In this document: piece by piece, positions 7,920 through 16,178 of the stretch
How positions within the stretch are numbered: the first letter of the stretch is position 1
How the letters are laid out: the number at the start of each line of letters is the position of its first letter
Assembly: GCA_947502145.1 (NCBI GenBank)
Contig: CANMYO010000002.1
Span: 558,001 to 622,000, forward strand
DNA: 64,000 nt
Direction: 5' to 3'
From: an uncultured Paracoccaceae bacterium
GTDB taxonomy: Bacteria > Pseudomonadota > Alphaproteobacteria > Rhodobacterales > Rhodobacteraceae
The notes under the pieces: model-generated
Seen by the model: only the letters and a program-made list of their open reading frames with translations
The model's database searches: none
Told to the model about the DNA's origin: nothing
Translations under genes and position numbers: made by a program

Positions 7920-9629
7920 ATGGCTATCAAACCACCACTTTCTGATCTGCCGATTAAGACCGCTGACGCCGGTTTTTATCGGGGGTTCAGTGTCAACGTC
8001 ACAGTTGTCAGTAAGATAATAATCTCCGCGCTGGTGGCGTGGTGTATCGTATGGCCGACACAGGCCGGTAATGTCCTGGGTGCCTGGAACACGGCAATCC
8101 TTGCACAGTTCGCAGCCTGGTACATCTGGGTCGTGACGGCATTTGTTATCGTCTGCATCGGTCTGGCCATCTGGCCAACTGCAGGGCGGATGAATCTGGG
8201 GGCGGATGGCGAGAAGCCGGAGTTCTCGAATTTCTCATGGTTCTCGATGATGTTTGGTGCCGGGATTGGTGTCGGCATGCTCACATGGGCCGTGGCTGAG
8301 CCTGTCGCCCACTTCAAGAATAACCCGTCAGTTATTCAGGGCATCACAACCGCGCTTGATGCGGACAATGTGCGGACTGCTTATGTCTGGTCATATTTGC
8401 ATTGGGGCTTTGGTGCCTGGGCCTGTTATGCAATCGCAGGCCTGGCGCTCGCGTTCTTCAGCTACCGTCGTGGGCTTCCGCTGACGATCCGCTCCTCGCT
8501 GACACCGCTCTTTGGTAAATCACTGTCGGGTCCACTTGGCCACCTGATTGACATCGTTGCCGTTGTGGCAACCATTCTTGGCGTCGCGCAGACCCTTGGC
8601 TTTGGTGTGGATCAGTTTGTTGCGGGTCTGACACGGATTGGCATTGGCGGTCTTGTTCATGCAGAGGGTGCGCTGAACGCGGCTGGTGACAGCATTGCCG
8701 GCACCGTGAATACGCTGGGTATCATCGTGGCTTTGGTGTTTATCATGGGTGCCTCGACACTTTCGGCGCTGTCCGGGGTTGGCAAGGGGATCAAGTGGCT
8801 GTCAAACATCAATATGGTGTTGTCGATCATCCTCTTGAGCTTCTTCATCATCTTTGGTGCGACATTCTTTGGTGCCTCTGCATTCTTTATCGGCATCTGG
8901 GATTACATTGTTGCGCTGCCTTGGTTGAGCGTGAACGTCTATTCATCTGATGGTGTCGAAGGTTCCGAAGCCTTCCTGCTGACACAGTGGCAGGGCTGGT
9001 GGCCCGTATTCTACTGGGCTTGGTGGATCGCGTTTGCACCTTTCGTCGGATTGTTCCTTGCGCGTATTTCACGCGGTCGGACGATCCGTGAATTTGTCCT
9101 GGGTGCAATGATCGTGCCAGCGCTGATGTGCTTTGTCTGGTTTGCATGGGCCGGTGGCACAGCCATCGACCTTGAGCTGAACGGTGAGGCCAACGGCCTG
9201 ATCCTGAACGCTGCAAACGGTGACAAGATCTTCGCAATGACAGAGTTCATGCTTTCCCCGATCAGCCAGGCACTGTCTTGGGCAATGGCGGTCATGATCG
9301 TTGTCTTGTTGATGACTTTCCTTGTGACCTCAGCTGACTCTGCGGTTCTGATTGTAAACACGATCAATGCTGCAGGTGACGAAGGACCAAAGGCACGTCC
9401 GCACATCGTCTTCTGGGGGGCTGCACTGGCCCTCGTAGTTGGTGGATTGCTGCTGTCGGGTGGGACCGGTGCTATCCAGACCGCGATGGTGATCGGTGCA
9501 TTGCCGTTCTCCGTTGTCATGGCGCTCATGTGCGTTGCCCTGATCAAGGCAATCTACAACGATGGCCGCCGCGAGGCTGCCGGAGTTGAGGCCGTGACCG
9601 TTGATCCGGTTGTGACACCAGCCGAGTAA
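7920..9629 (+). CDS. BCCT family betaine/choline/DMSP-type transporter
   Basis: This is a 569-residue, roughly 12-helix secondary transporter of the betaine-carnitine-choline family. The family signature is present twice over: the glycine stretch FGAGIGVGMLTWAVAEPVAHF near residue 115-135 and the aromatic box YWAWWIAFAPFVGLFLARISRGRTIREF in helix 8. The QTLGFGVDQ and TSADSAV stretches are also typical. BCCT carriers take up quaternary ammonium and tertiary sulfonium compounds. Its place just after dmdA-acuI suggests DMSP uptake, though glycine betaine or choline would be equally compatible with the sequence. I chose the ATG at 7920 (MAIKPPLSDL) over an in-frame upstream start because AGGGA lies before it. 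Confidence 0.9.
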   Translation: MAIKPPLSDLPIKTADAGFYRGFSVNVTVVSKIIISALVAWCIVWPTQAGNVLGAWNTAILAQFAAWYIWVVTAFVIVCIGLAIWPTAGRMNLGADGEKPEFSNFSWFSMMFGAGIGVGMLTWAVAEPVAHFKNNPSVIQGITTALDADNVRTAYVWSYLHWGFGAWACYAIAGLALAFFSYRRGLPLTIRSSLTPLFGKSLSGPLGHLIDIVAVVATILGVAQTLGFGVDQFVAGLTRIGIGGLVHAEGALNAAGDSIAGTVNTLGIIVALVFIMGASTLSALSGVGKGIKWLSNINMVLSIILLSFFIIFGATFFGASAFFIGIWDYIVALPWLSVNVYSSDGVEGSEAFLLTQWQGWWPVFYWAWWIAFAPFVGLFLARISRGRTIREFVLGAMIVPALMCFVWFAWAGGTAIDLELNGEANGLILNAANGDKIFAMTEFMLSPISQALSWAMAVMIVVLLMTFLVTSADSAVLIVNTINAAGDEGPKARPHIVFWGAALALVVGGLLLSGGTGAIQTAMVIGALPFSVVMALMCVALIKAIYNDGRREAAGVEAVTVDPVVTPAE

Positions 9630-9651
9630 TCGTCACCAGACAACCAATCAA

Positions 9652-9682
9652 GGCCCCGGTGCTTGCGCATCGGGGCCTTTTT
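9652..9682 (+). terminator. Rho-independent terminator after the BCCT gene
   Basis: GGCCCCG and CGGGGCC form a seven-pair GC stem around a 12-base loop, followed directly by five T residues. It begins 23 bases after the transporter stop codon. Confidence 0.9.
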
Positions 9683-9751
9683 CGTTGCGACAAGGCATGA
9701 CACTTGAACGCAGATAGGCCCGGTGCAAAAGTCTGTGTGGAAGGAGTAAAC

Positions 9752-10189
9752 ATGCAGTACAATTGCCAAATTGAAATTAATCACGCGCGCGACAGGGTGA
9801 CGGCGCTCTTTGACGATCCGATACATCTTCCGAAATGGCAGGAGGGTCTGCAAAGCTTTGAGTTGATCAGTGGCATCCAGGGGGCCGTGGGTTCAAAATC
9901 CCGCATCCGCTTCAAAATGGGCAAACGTGAGATCGAAATGATCGAGACGTTAGAGGTCTACAATCTGCCAGAAGAATTCACTGCCACATACGAAGCCGAT
10001 AAAGTATTCAATCGCAACGTCAACCGGTTCATCGAAGAGGGCAATCGTACAATCTGGCGGATGGAGTGCGAGTTTCAGTGCACTGGCGTCCTGAGGATAC
10101 TTGCTGCTCTGTTTCCCGGCATGTTTCGCAGGCAGACCCAAAAGATGATGAGAGCGTTCAAGGCATTTGCCGAGTCTCAGCCCGCTTGA
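9752..10189 (+). CDS. SRPBCC (START-like) family protein
   Basis: This is a protein of about 145 residues with the beta-alpha-beta pattern of the SRPBCC ligand-binding fold: a first strand MQYNCQIEINHARDRVTALF, a helix with HLPKWQEGLQ, strands SKSRIRFKMGKREIEMIETL and EFTATYEADKVFNRNVNRF, and a long C-terminal helix. The ATG at 9752 follows AAGGAG at good spacing; the longer in-frame start has no ribosome binding site. No ligand or enzymatic role can be read from the sequence. It lies between the BCCT terminator and the photolyase gene and may be co-transcribed with the latter (49-base gap). Confidence 0.75.
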   Translation: MQYNCQIEINHARDRVTALFDDPIHLPKWQEGLQSFELISGIQGAVGSKSRIRFKMGKREIEMIETLEVYNLPEEFTATYEADKVFNRNVNRFIEEGNRTIWRMECEFQCTGVLRILAALFPGMFRRQTQKMMRAFKAFAESQPA

Positions 10190-10238
10190 CGTTCTGAATG
10201 ACAGGCTAGGTTGTGCCTTGGTAATTTGTTGAGGCGTA

Positions 10239-11660
10239 ATGACTGATAATTCTCCTATTCTCTTATGGTTCCGCCGGGACCTGCGACTGGCTGACCACGC
10301 TGCACTGGATGCGGCAAGCAAGTCGGGCCGCCCAGTCATTCCCATATTTTTGTGCGACGAGGTCGTAAAGGGCCAGGGCGCGGCACCGCGTTTTCGGTTG
10401 GGGCTGTCTGTCACGGCACATGGGCAGGCATTGGAAGGGCTGGGGTCACAGCTGATATTGCGTAAAGGATCAGCGCTTGATTGCTTGCGCGAGCTCGTCC
10501 GTGAAACGGGTGCGACTGCAGTCTGGTGGTCGCGCCTGTATGATCCGATCGCGAAGAAACGCGATGTGGCCGTCAAGGCGGCCCTAAAAGGCGATGGTGT
10601 TGATGCTCAGAGTTTTGCGGGCCATCTGCTGTTTGAACCGTGGACCGTGGAAACAAAGACTGGCGGGTTCTACAAGGTGTTTACGCCGATGTGGAAGACG
10701 GTACGGCAGTACGAATTGCCAAGCGCGTATCCGGCGCCGCACCAGTTGAGAGGGCCGGAAAATTGGCCAGTATCAGATGATATCGCCTCATGGCACCTCG
10801 CCAGGGATATGAGGCGGGGCGCTGCAATCCTGGCTGAACATTGCTGTGTTGGCGAACAGAAGGCGCAGGCGCGGTTGAATGACTTCATCGCGCAGCGTGT
10901 CGCACAGTATAAGGACAAACGTAACTTCCCGGCTGTCGATGGCACGTCCGGTCTGTCTGAGAACCTGACATACGGCGAAATTTCGCCGCGGCAGTGCTGG
11001 CACGCGGGCTGGCAGGCATTGCATCAGGGTGATGCACAAGCTGAAGTTTTCTTAAAGGAACTCGTCTGGCGCGAATTTGCCTACCATCTGGTCCACCACA
11101 CTCCGCAGATCACGACGGAGAACTGGAAACCGGACTGGGATGCCTTCCCCTGGAATACTGACCCTGAGAGGGCAGAGGTGCGTGCATGGACGCAGGGGCG
11201 TACAGGAATCCCCTTTGTCGATGCAGCGATGCGCCAAATGTACGTTACGGGCGTCATGCACAATCGTGCGCGCATGATTGTTGCCAGCTACCTGACCAAG
11301 CACCTGATGACCCATTGGCGTATTGGTGCCGCTTGGTTCGCGGATTGCCTGACGGACTGGGACCCGGCAAGCAATGCGATGGGCTGGCAGTGGGTCGCCG
11401 GGTCTGGACCGGATTCGGCGCCCTATTTTCGGGTGTTCAATCCGGTTGTCCAACAAGGCAAGTTTGACCCAAAGGATCGTTACATCCGAAGGTGGATCGC
11501 AGAAGGTTATCCAAATCCCACCGCAACCGCCATTTCGTATTTTAATGCCGTGCCCAAAGCATGGGGACTTAGCCCGGATGCGCCATATCCGGAGCCTATC
11601 GTCAATACAGATGAAGGTCGCAAACGTGCGCTTGCCGCATACGAAACACGCAGCTTTTAG
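10239..11660 (+). CDS. phrB: Deoxyribodipyrimidine photolyase (class I CPD photolyase)
   Basis: This 473-residue flavoprotein repairs UV-induced cyclobutane pyrimidine dimers using light. The N-terminal antenna-binding Rossmann domain starts LLWFRRDLRLADHAAL. The C-terminal FAD-binding domain contains the photolyase signatures FLKELVWREFAYHLV, TGIPFVDAAMRQMYVTG, MHNRARMIVASYLTKHL and the tryptophan-rich DWDPASNAMGWQWVAGSG. The length is normal. It is convergent with the lipoprotein gene downstream, and the two stop codons overlap in TTAG at 11657-11660. Close neighbours are an SRPBCC protein and a cyclopropane fatty acid synthase. Confidence 0.95.
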   Translation: MTDNSPILLWFRRDLRLADHAALDAASKSGRPVIPIFLCDEVVKGQGAAPRFRLGLSVTAHGQALEGLGSQLILRKGSALDCLRELVRETGATAVWWSRLYDPIAKKRDVAVKAALKGDGVDAQSFAGHLLFEPWTVETKTGGFYKVFTPMWKTVRQYELPSAYPAPHQLRGPENWPVSDDIASWHLARDMRRGAAILAEHCCVGEQKAQARLNDFIAQRVAQYKDKRNFPAVDGTSGLSENLTYGEISPRQCWHAGWQALHQGDAQAEVFLKELVWREFAYHLVHHTPQITTENWKPDWDAFPWNTDPERAEVRAWTQGRTGIPFVDAAMRQMYVTGVMHNRARMIVASYLTKHLMTHWRIGAAWFADCLTDWDPASNAMGWQWVAGSGPDSAPYFRVFNPVVQQGKFDPKDRYIRRWIAEGYPNPTATAISYFNAVPKAWGLSPDAPYPEPIVNTDEGRKRALAAYETRSF

Positions 11661-12091
11661 CTTGCCGAGGCTTGTGGTGCCATGTCCTTCATAAAGACCC
11701 AGCCACGGACCCGATCCGTGCCAAAGCTGATTGAGCACATGTCAACTTCAACAGCGCAGGCATTGATTGCACCGCCATTGCCGGGTGACAGTCTGGAAAT
11801 GCGGTCTTGACCGTCCGGCCCGCTGAAAACGCTGATCGGTAGTGGGGATGTGTTCACATAAGGCACGTTGGCCTGATAGCGCTGCGCCCAGTTCAGATCC
11901 AAGGCAGGACCGGTCGCGATGGCCTGAGGCAACATCTCAGGGGTTACGCCAAATACCGAGGACGGTGGGGCAACGGTCGGTGCGGCCGCAACCGCAGCCG
12001 GGCCATCAACGGGCGTTACTGCAACGCCATCACAAGCGGCAAGTGCCATCGCGGCCAGCGCTGAGAATAGAAGTCCTTTGTGCGTCATCAC
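11657..12091 (-). CDS. Lipoprotein with an SH3-like C-terminal domain, unknown role
   Basis: This is a 144-residue protein with a lipoprotein signal peptide: basic start, hydrophobic core and lipobox LAAC with Cys19 as the lipidated residue. An Ala/Pro/Val-rich linker (to about residue 45) follows. The C-terminal 60 residues (VNTSPLPISVFSGPDG ... CSISFGTDRVRGWVFMKDM) look like a bacterial SH3 fold with a possible Cys pair. It is probably anchored in the outer or inner membrane facing the periplasm. No specific function is recognisable. Confidence 0.75.
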   Translation of the reverse strand: MMTHKGLLFSALAAMALAACDGVAVTPVDGPAAVAAAPTVAPPSSVFGVTPEMLPQAIATGPALDLNWAQRYQANVPYVNTSPLPISVFSGPDGQDRISRLSPGNGGAINACAVEVDMCSISFGTDRVRGWVFMKDMAPQASAS

Positions 12092-12269
12092 GCGTCCCCC
12101 AAATGGATTTGCGTCTCTACATCACGGTCAGTGGCAAAAATCTAGTGTTCGGATGACGTTGCGAAACTAAACTCATCTGGAACCGTGACTTTGGCGTAAC
12201 AAAGAATAATGTTAATATCTGGTGCGGGCTTGACCCGATGGGACGCCAAACGGGAATACGGGAACGACA

Positions 12270-13478
12270 ATGATCTTTACATCGACCGAAGGGCAGCGGG
12301 ACCTGCCGCGTTATTTTGTGCCTGTATTCAATCGCATTTCGGGTCTCAAACGTGGCCGTCTGGATATCAAATTGCCCGATCAACGGATCTTTCGTGTTGA
12401 GGGTCATGAGCCCGGGTTCGTTGCCGAGATTGAGGTTCATAACGCTGATTTGTTTGCCCGAACGATCCGTGAAGGCGATCTTGGATTTTCAGATGCCTAT
12501 CTTGATGGCTGGTGGAGCACACCTGACCTGATGGCCTTTATGGACCTTGTGCATGATGAGGCAGAAGACATGTACGATGGTTTTCCCGGTCAGGGATTTG
12601 TGCGCATTTGGGAAAAGCTGCGGTTCTGGTGGCAAGGCAATTCAAAGCGTCAGGCAAAGAAAAACATCAGCTATCATTATGATTTGGGTAATGATTTCTA
12701 TGGCCTCTGGCTTGATGACACGATGACCTATTCTTCGGCCAAGTTTGAAACCGGGCAGGAAAGCCTTGAGAACGCGCAATTGCAGAAATACGCAAGCATG
12801 GTGGATCAGATGGGCGCGAAGCCCGGTGATCACGTACTTGAAATCGGCTGTGGCTGGGGTGGCTTTGCCGAATATGCAGCGAAGGAACGTGGCCTGAAGG
12901 TAACGGGCCTGACCATTAGCAAGGAACAGTATAAATACGCTGTGGAACGTATTGAAAAAGCGGGATTATCAAACCTCGTTGAGTTCAAGTTGCAAGACTA
13001 CCGCGATGAGACGGGCACATACGACGGCATCGCGAGCATCGAGATGTTCGAGGCCGTCGGCGAACAATACTGGCCGGTGTATTTTGATACGGTCCATGAC
13101 AGGCTGAAGCCTGGCAAGAACGCGACATTACAGATCATTACGGTCGCGGATCATCGTTGGGACGTGTACAAGCGCGGGCCTGATTTCATTCAAAAATACA
13201 TCTTTCCAGGTGGGATGCTGCCAAGCCCGAGCAAACTGAGAGAAGCGGTCGAGGTCGCGGGCCTGAAGGTCGCCAAATCTATCGAATTTGGCCAAAGTTA
13301 TGACCAAACCTTGCGGCGTTGGTATGAGGTTTTCAATGCAAGGTGGGATAAAGTTGCAGCATTGGGTTTTGACGACCGTTTTCGAAAAATGTGGAACTTT
13401 TACCTCACCTCTTGCGCGGCAACCTTTCATAGCGGAAACTGCGACGTAACGCAGATCACCGTGACCCGAGCCCAATAA
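12270..13478 (+). CDS. cfa: Cyclopropane-fatty-acyl-phospholipid synthase family methyltransferase
   Basis: This 402-residue SAM-dependent enzyme acts on unsaturated acyl chains of membrane phospholipids to add a methylene bridge or methyl group. An N-terminal lipid-interacting region (GFSDAYLDGWW) precedes the catalytic domain. That domain contains ISYHYDLGNDFYGLWLD, MTYSSAKF, the SAM-binding loop VLEIGCGWGGFAEYAA (near residue 190) and SIEMFEAVGEQYW, and it ends with the usual YLTSCAATFHSG. The length matches the family. It is divergent from the lipoprotein gene. In Rhodobacter, photolyase and a cfa-type gene both belong to the singlet-oxygen response, but no matching promoter was found here. 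Confidence 0.92.
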   Translation: MIFTSTEGQRDLPRYFVPVFNRISGLKRGRLDIKLPDQRIFRVEGHEPGFVAEIEVHNADLFARTIREGDLGFSDAYLDGWWSTPDLMAFMDLVHDEAEDMYDGFPGQGFVRIWEKLRFWWQGNSKRQAKKNISYHYDLGNDFYGLWLDDTMTYSSAKFETGQESLENAQLQKYASMVDQMGAKPGDHVLEIGCGWGGFAEYAAKERGLKVTGLTISKEQYKYAVERIEKAGLSNLVEFKLQDYRDETGTYDGIASIEMFEAVGEQYWPVYFDTVHDRLKPGKNATLQIITVADHRWDVYKRGPDFIQKYIFPGGMLPSPSKLREAVEVAGLKVAKSIEFGQSYDQTLRRWYEVFNARWDKVAALGFDDRFRKMWNFYLTSCAATFHSGNCDVTQITVTRAQ

Positions 13479-13518
13479 AACGAGGATTTCGGCACGGTTT
13501 TGCCTAAGGAGCAGACCT

Positions 13519-13959
13519 ATGCCGACAGCCGGACGCCTGACAGCCGCCTTGGCCCTAGCCGTATTGGGGGCCTATCTTGCCTATCTCACCTCGCCCTTGT
13601 TCAAAGAGGGATCCTTGCCCAGTTACTGGTGGCCGCTTTGTATTCTCTGCGGTGTTTGGGCAGGCTGGGTCGTGATGGGAAAACGTGCCGGACGTGGCTA
13701 TTCAGCGGCGGTTGGCAATGGTTTTACCGGTATGGCGGCGATGGTCTTTTGGATCCTTTTCTTGTTGTCGGGCGTCGATATGCTGCGCAAATCAATGCGG
13801 CGCAGCTATGATGGACCGGTCGAAGCCGTGATCGACGTATTTCAAATTACTGTCGAAAACGCCCAAACATTCGCGACCCAACCCGTGATTGTCGCCCTGA
13901 TCGTTGGGGCGATTGGTGCGGCCTTCTTTTCGGAATTCTACGCCAAACGGTTCCCCTAG
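13519..13959 (+). CDS. trgA: TrgA family membrane protein (tellurite resistance)
   Basis: This is a 146-residue protein with about four transmembrane segments (near residues 8-25, 38-55, 70-92 and 120-138). It matches TrgA of Rhodobacter, for example PTAGRLTAALALAVLGAYLAY and YDGPVEAVIDVFQI. In Rhodobacter sphaeroides trgA, trgB and cysK form a locus that confers tellurite resistance, and the same order is found here. The mechanism of the membrane protein is not known. A CTAAGGAG ribosome binding site precedes the ATG. Confidence 0.88.
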   Translation: MPTAGRLTAALALAVLGAYLAYLTSPLFKEGSLPSYWWPLCILCGVWAGWVVMGKRAGRGYSAAVGNGFTGMAAMVFWILFLLSGVDMLRKSMRRSYDGPVEAVIDVFQITVENAQTFATQPVIVALIVGAIGAAFFSEFYAKRFP

Positions 13960-13962
13960 GTC

Positions 13963-15087
13963 ATGAATCTCTTTCTCTACGGGACATTGTTGTCGCGCCC
14001 TTTGCTGCGCGCGGTTGGTGGTGCAGCGTTCTCGACTGAGGAGGCGACGCTTGCCGATCACGCTGTGTTTGGTGTGGCTGGGGACATTGTGCCAATGCTG
14101 GTTGAAGCGCCAGGTCGCATGGCCCGCGGTATCCTTTTGCGCGACGTGGATGCAGAGGCGATGGCACGGTTTGACCTGTACGAGGGGGCCTGGGGCTACG
14201 TCCTACGCGATGTAATGGTGCGCGTCGCCGGACAGGACGTTCCGTCAAGGGTCTATGTCGCGGGCGAGGGGCGCGCGCATGACGACGCGGATTGGTCGCT
14301 GTCGAAATGGGAGCAGACCCACGGCCCGGCAGCCGCGCTTGCGGCTGAAGAGATCTATGCGCTTGACCCGCGCCCGGACCCAGCGACATTGCGCAACCGA
14401 TGGAACATGACACAGGGCAGGGCATGGGCGCGACACCGGGCGCAGGGGCGTCACGACATACCTGCACATGTGCGTTACCAACCAAGACCTGGGGATGTTG
14501 AGATCAAGCCACGAAAGCCGATGCGCGGTGAATTCTTTGGGCTTCAGGCGGTTGACGCATGTCACAATCGTTTTGATGGGCAGCCAAGCGGCCCCTTACC
14601 GCGCGAGGTTTTCATTGGAATTGATGCGGCAATCGTGCTGCCATATGATCCTGAAACCGACCGCGTTTTGCTTGTTGAACAAATGCGTATGGGCCCCGCT
14701 GTTCTGGGGGAACCCAACCCTTGGGTTCTCGAGCCGGTTGCCGGCATGGTGGATGCCCGCGAAACGCCGGAAAGCGCCGCCCTGCGCGAGGTGGCCGAAG
14801 AGGCGGGGCTGCACGATATTGAGCTGCGCCACATCGCGTCCTTTTACCCAAGTCCCGGATCGTCAACCGATTATTTTTATACCTATCTGGGTCTATGTAG
14901 CCTGCCCGACGGTGTGACCTATACTGGGGGTTTGGAAAGCGAAGCTGAAGATTTGCGTCTGCATCCGATGACTTTTGATCGGGCGATGACACTGGCCGCA
15001 TCTGGCGAAGTTTCGGCAGGACCGCTATTGCTGATGCTGTACTGGTTGGCGGGCCAACGTGCATCCCTGCGCGGTGCAGCGGGTTGA
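13963..15087 (+). CDS. trgB: TrgB: gamma-glutamylcyclotransferase-like domain fused to a NUDIX hydrolase
   Basis: This is a 374-residue two-domain protein. Residues 1-130 form an AIG2/GGCT-like domain (NLFLYGTLLSRPLLRAVGG). Residues about 205-360 form a NUDIX hydrolase of the ADP-ribose pyrophosphatase type. The Nudix box is complete and exact: G, five residues, E, seven residues, REVAEEAGL. The first domain could act on gamma-glutamyl or glutathione-related groups and the second on nucleoside-diphosphate compounds, which is a family-level expectation. It starts three bases after the trgA stop, and cysK follows 54 bases later, matching the Rhodobacter tellurite locus. Confidence 0.9.
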   Translation: MNLFLYGTLLSRPLLRAVGGAAFSTEEATLADHAVFGVAGDIVPMLVEAPGRMARGILLRDVDAEAMARFDLYEGAWGYVLRDVMVRVAGQDVPSRVYVAGEGRAHDDADWSLSKWEQTHGPAAALAAEEIYALDPRPDPATLRNRWNMTQGRAWARHRAQGRHDIPAHVRYQPRPGDVEIKPRKPMRGEFFGLQAVDACHNRFDGQPSGPLPREVFIGIDAAIVLPYDPETDRVLLVEQMRMGPAVLGEPNPWVLEPVAGMVDARETPESAALREVAEEAGLHDIELRHIASFYPSPGSSTDYFYTYLGLCSLPDGVTYTGGLESEAEDLRLHPMTFDRAMTLAASGEVSAGPLLLMLYWLAGQRASLRGAAG

Positions 15088-15141
15088 GTTCGGGCAAGCG
15101 CGCCCATAGACATATGACAACACGACAAAAAGGGATGCGCG

Positions 15142-16176
15142 ATGCACATCAAATCTGATCTTGCTGATGCTGTCGGCAATACACCCCTTATCAAGCTGCG
15201 GGCAGCCTCTGAGGCGACGGGATGCACGATCCTCGGGAAAGCGGAGTTTCTGAACCCGGGGCAATCTGTGAAGGACCGCGCGGCCCTGTTCATGATCAAA
15301 GATGCGATCAACAGCGGCGCTTTGCGTCCGGGCGGAACAATAGTCGAAGGCACGGCAGGAAACACAGGCATCGGTCTGGCGCTGGTTGGTGCCTCGATGG
15401 GATTTAGGACTGTCATCGTCATTCCAGAGACCCAATCCGAAGAAAAGAAAGACATGTTGCGTGTTGCGGGTGCCGAACTGATTCAGGTGCCTGCAGTTCC
15501 TTATCGCAACCCCAACAACTATGTGCATTACTCTCGCCGTCTGGCTGAGCGGCTTGCACAAAGCGAACCCAACGGTGCTGTTTGGGCAAATCAGTTTGAC
15601 AACACGGCCAATCGGCGCGCGCATATCGAGGGCACAGGTCCAGAAATCTGGGAACAGACTGCGGGCCGCGTGAATGGGTTTATTTGCTCTGCCGGGTCGG
15701 GTGGCACCATGGCAGGTGTCGGAATGGCGCTGCAACCGCGCGGGGTAAAGGTTGGTCTGGCGGATCCGGGCGGCTCTGCGCTGCACGGCTATTACGCAGA
15801 CGGCACACTGAAGGCGGAAGGCGGATCAATCACCGAAGGCATCGGGCAGGGGCGTATCACCGCCAATCTTGAGGGCTTCACCCCTGACTTCAGCTATCGG
15901 ATTCCTGATGAGGAGGCCTTGCCGATCATCTTTGATCTTCTACGCGACGAAGGGCTTTGCATGGGTGGCTCAACAGGGATCAATATTGCAGGCGCGATAC
16001 GGCTGGCCAAGGATATGGGACCTGGAAATACCATCGTGACGATTCTGTGTGACTACGGCACGCGGTATCAATCCAAGGTTTTCAATCCCAGTTTCCTCAA
16101 GGAAAAAGGGCTTCCTGTTCCTGATTGGCTTGATCGCGAACCTGCGGACATACCGACCGTGTTTGAGGACGTTTAG
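15142..16176 (+). CDS. cysK: Cysteine synthase (O-acetylserine sulfhydrylase)
   Basis: This PLP enzyme makes cysteine from O-acetylserine and sulfide. The lysine that binds PLP is in NPGQSVKDRAALFMIKDA (Lys near residue 48), the asparagine loop is VEGTAGNTGIGLAL, and a PLP-phosphate-binding glycine loop CSAGSGGTMAGVG follows near residue 185. At 344 residues it belongs to the slightly longer cysteine synthase group found in alphaproteobacteria. It is downstream of trgAB, as in the Rhodobacter tellurite locus, where cysteine supply contributes to oxyanion resistance. A ribosome binding site AAAAAGGGATG lies upstream. Confidence 0.93.
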   Translation: MHIKSDLADAVGNTPLIKLRAASEATGCTILGKAEFLNPGQSVKDRAALFMIKDAINSGALRPGGTIVEGTAGNTGIGLALVGASMGFRTVIVIPETQSEEKKDMLRVAGAELIQVPAVPYRNPNNYVHYSRRLAERLAQSEPNGAVWANQFDNTANRRAHIEGTGPEIWEQTAGRVNGFICSAGSGGTMAGVGMALQPRGVKVGLADPGGSALHGYYADGTLKAEGGSITEGIGQGRITANLEGFTPDFSYRIPDEEALPIIFDLLRDEGLCMGGSTGINIAGAIRLAKDMGPGNTIVTILCDYGTRYQSKVFNPSFLKEKGLPVPDWLDREPADIPTVFEDV

Positions 16177-16178
16177 CC

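Noticed and set aside
12092-12269. Sigma-E or general-stress promoter before cfa
   Set aside because: A GGAACC element is present, but the second element lies only about 11 bases away. The TGATCC/TAAGTA pattern known from Rhodobacter was not found.
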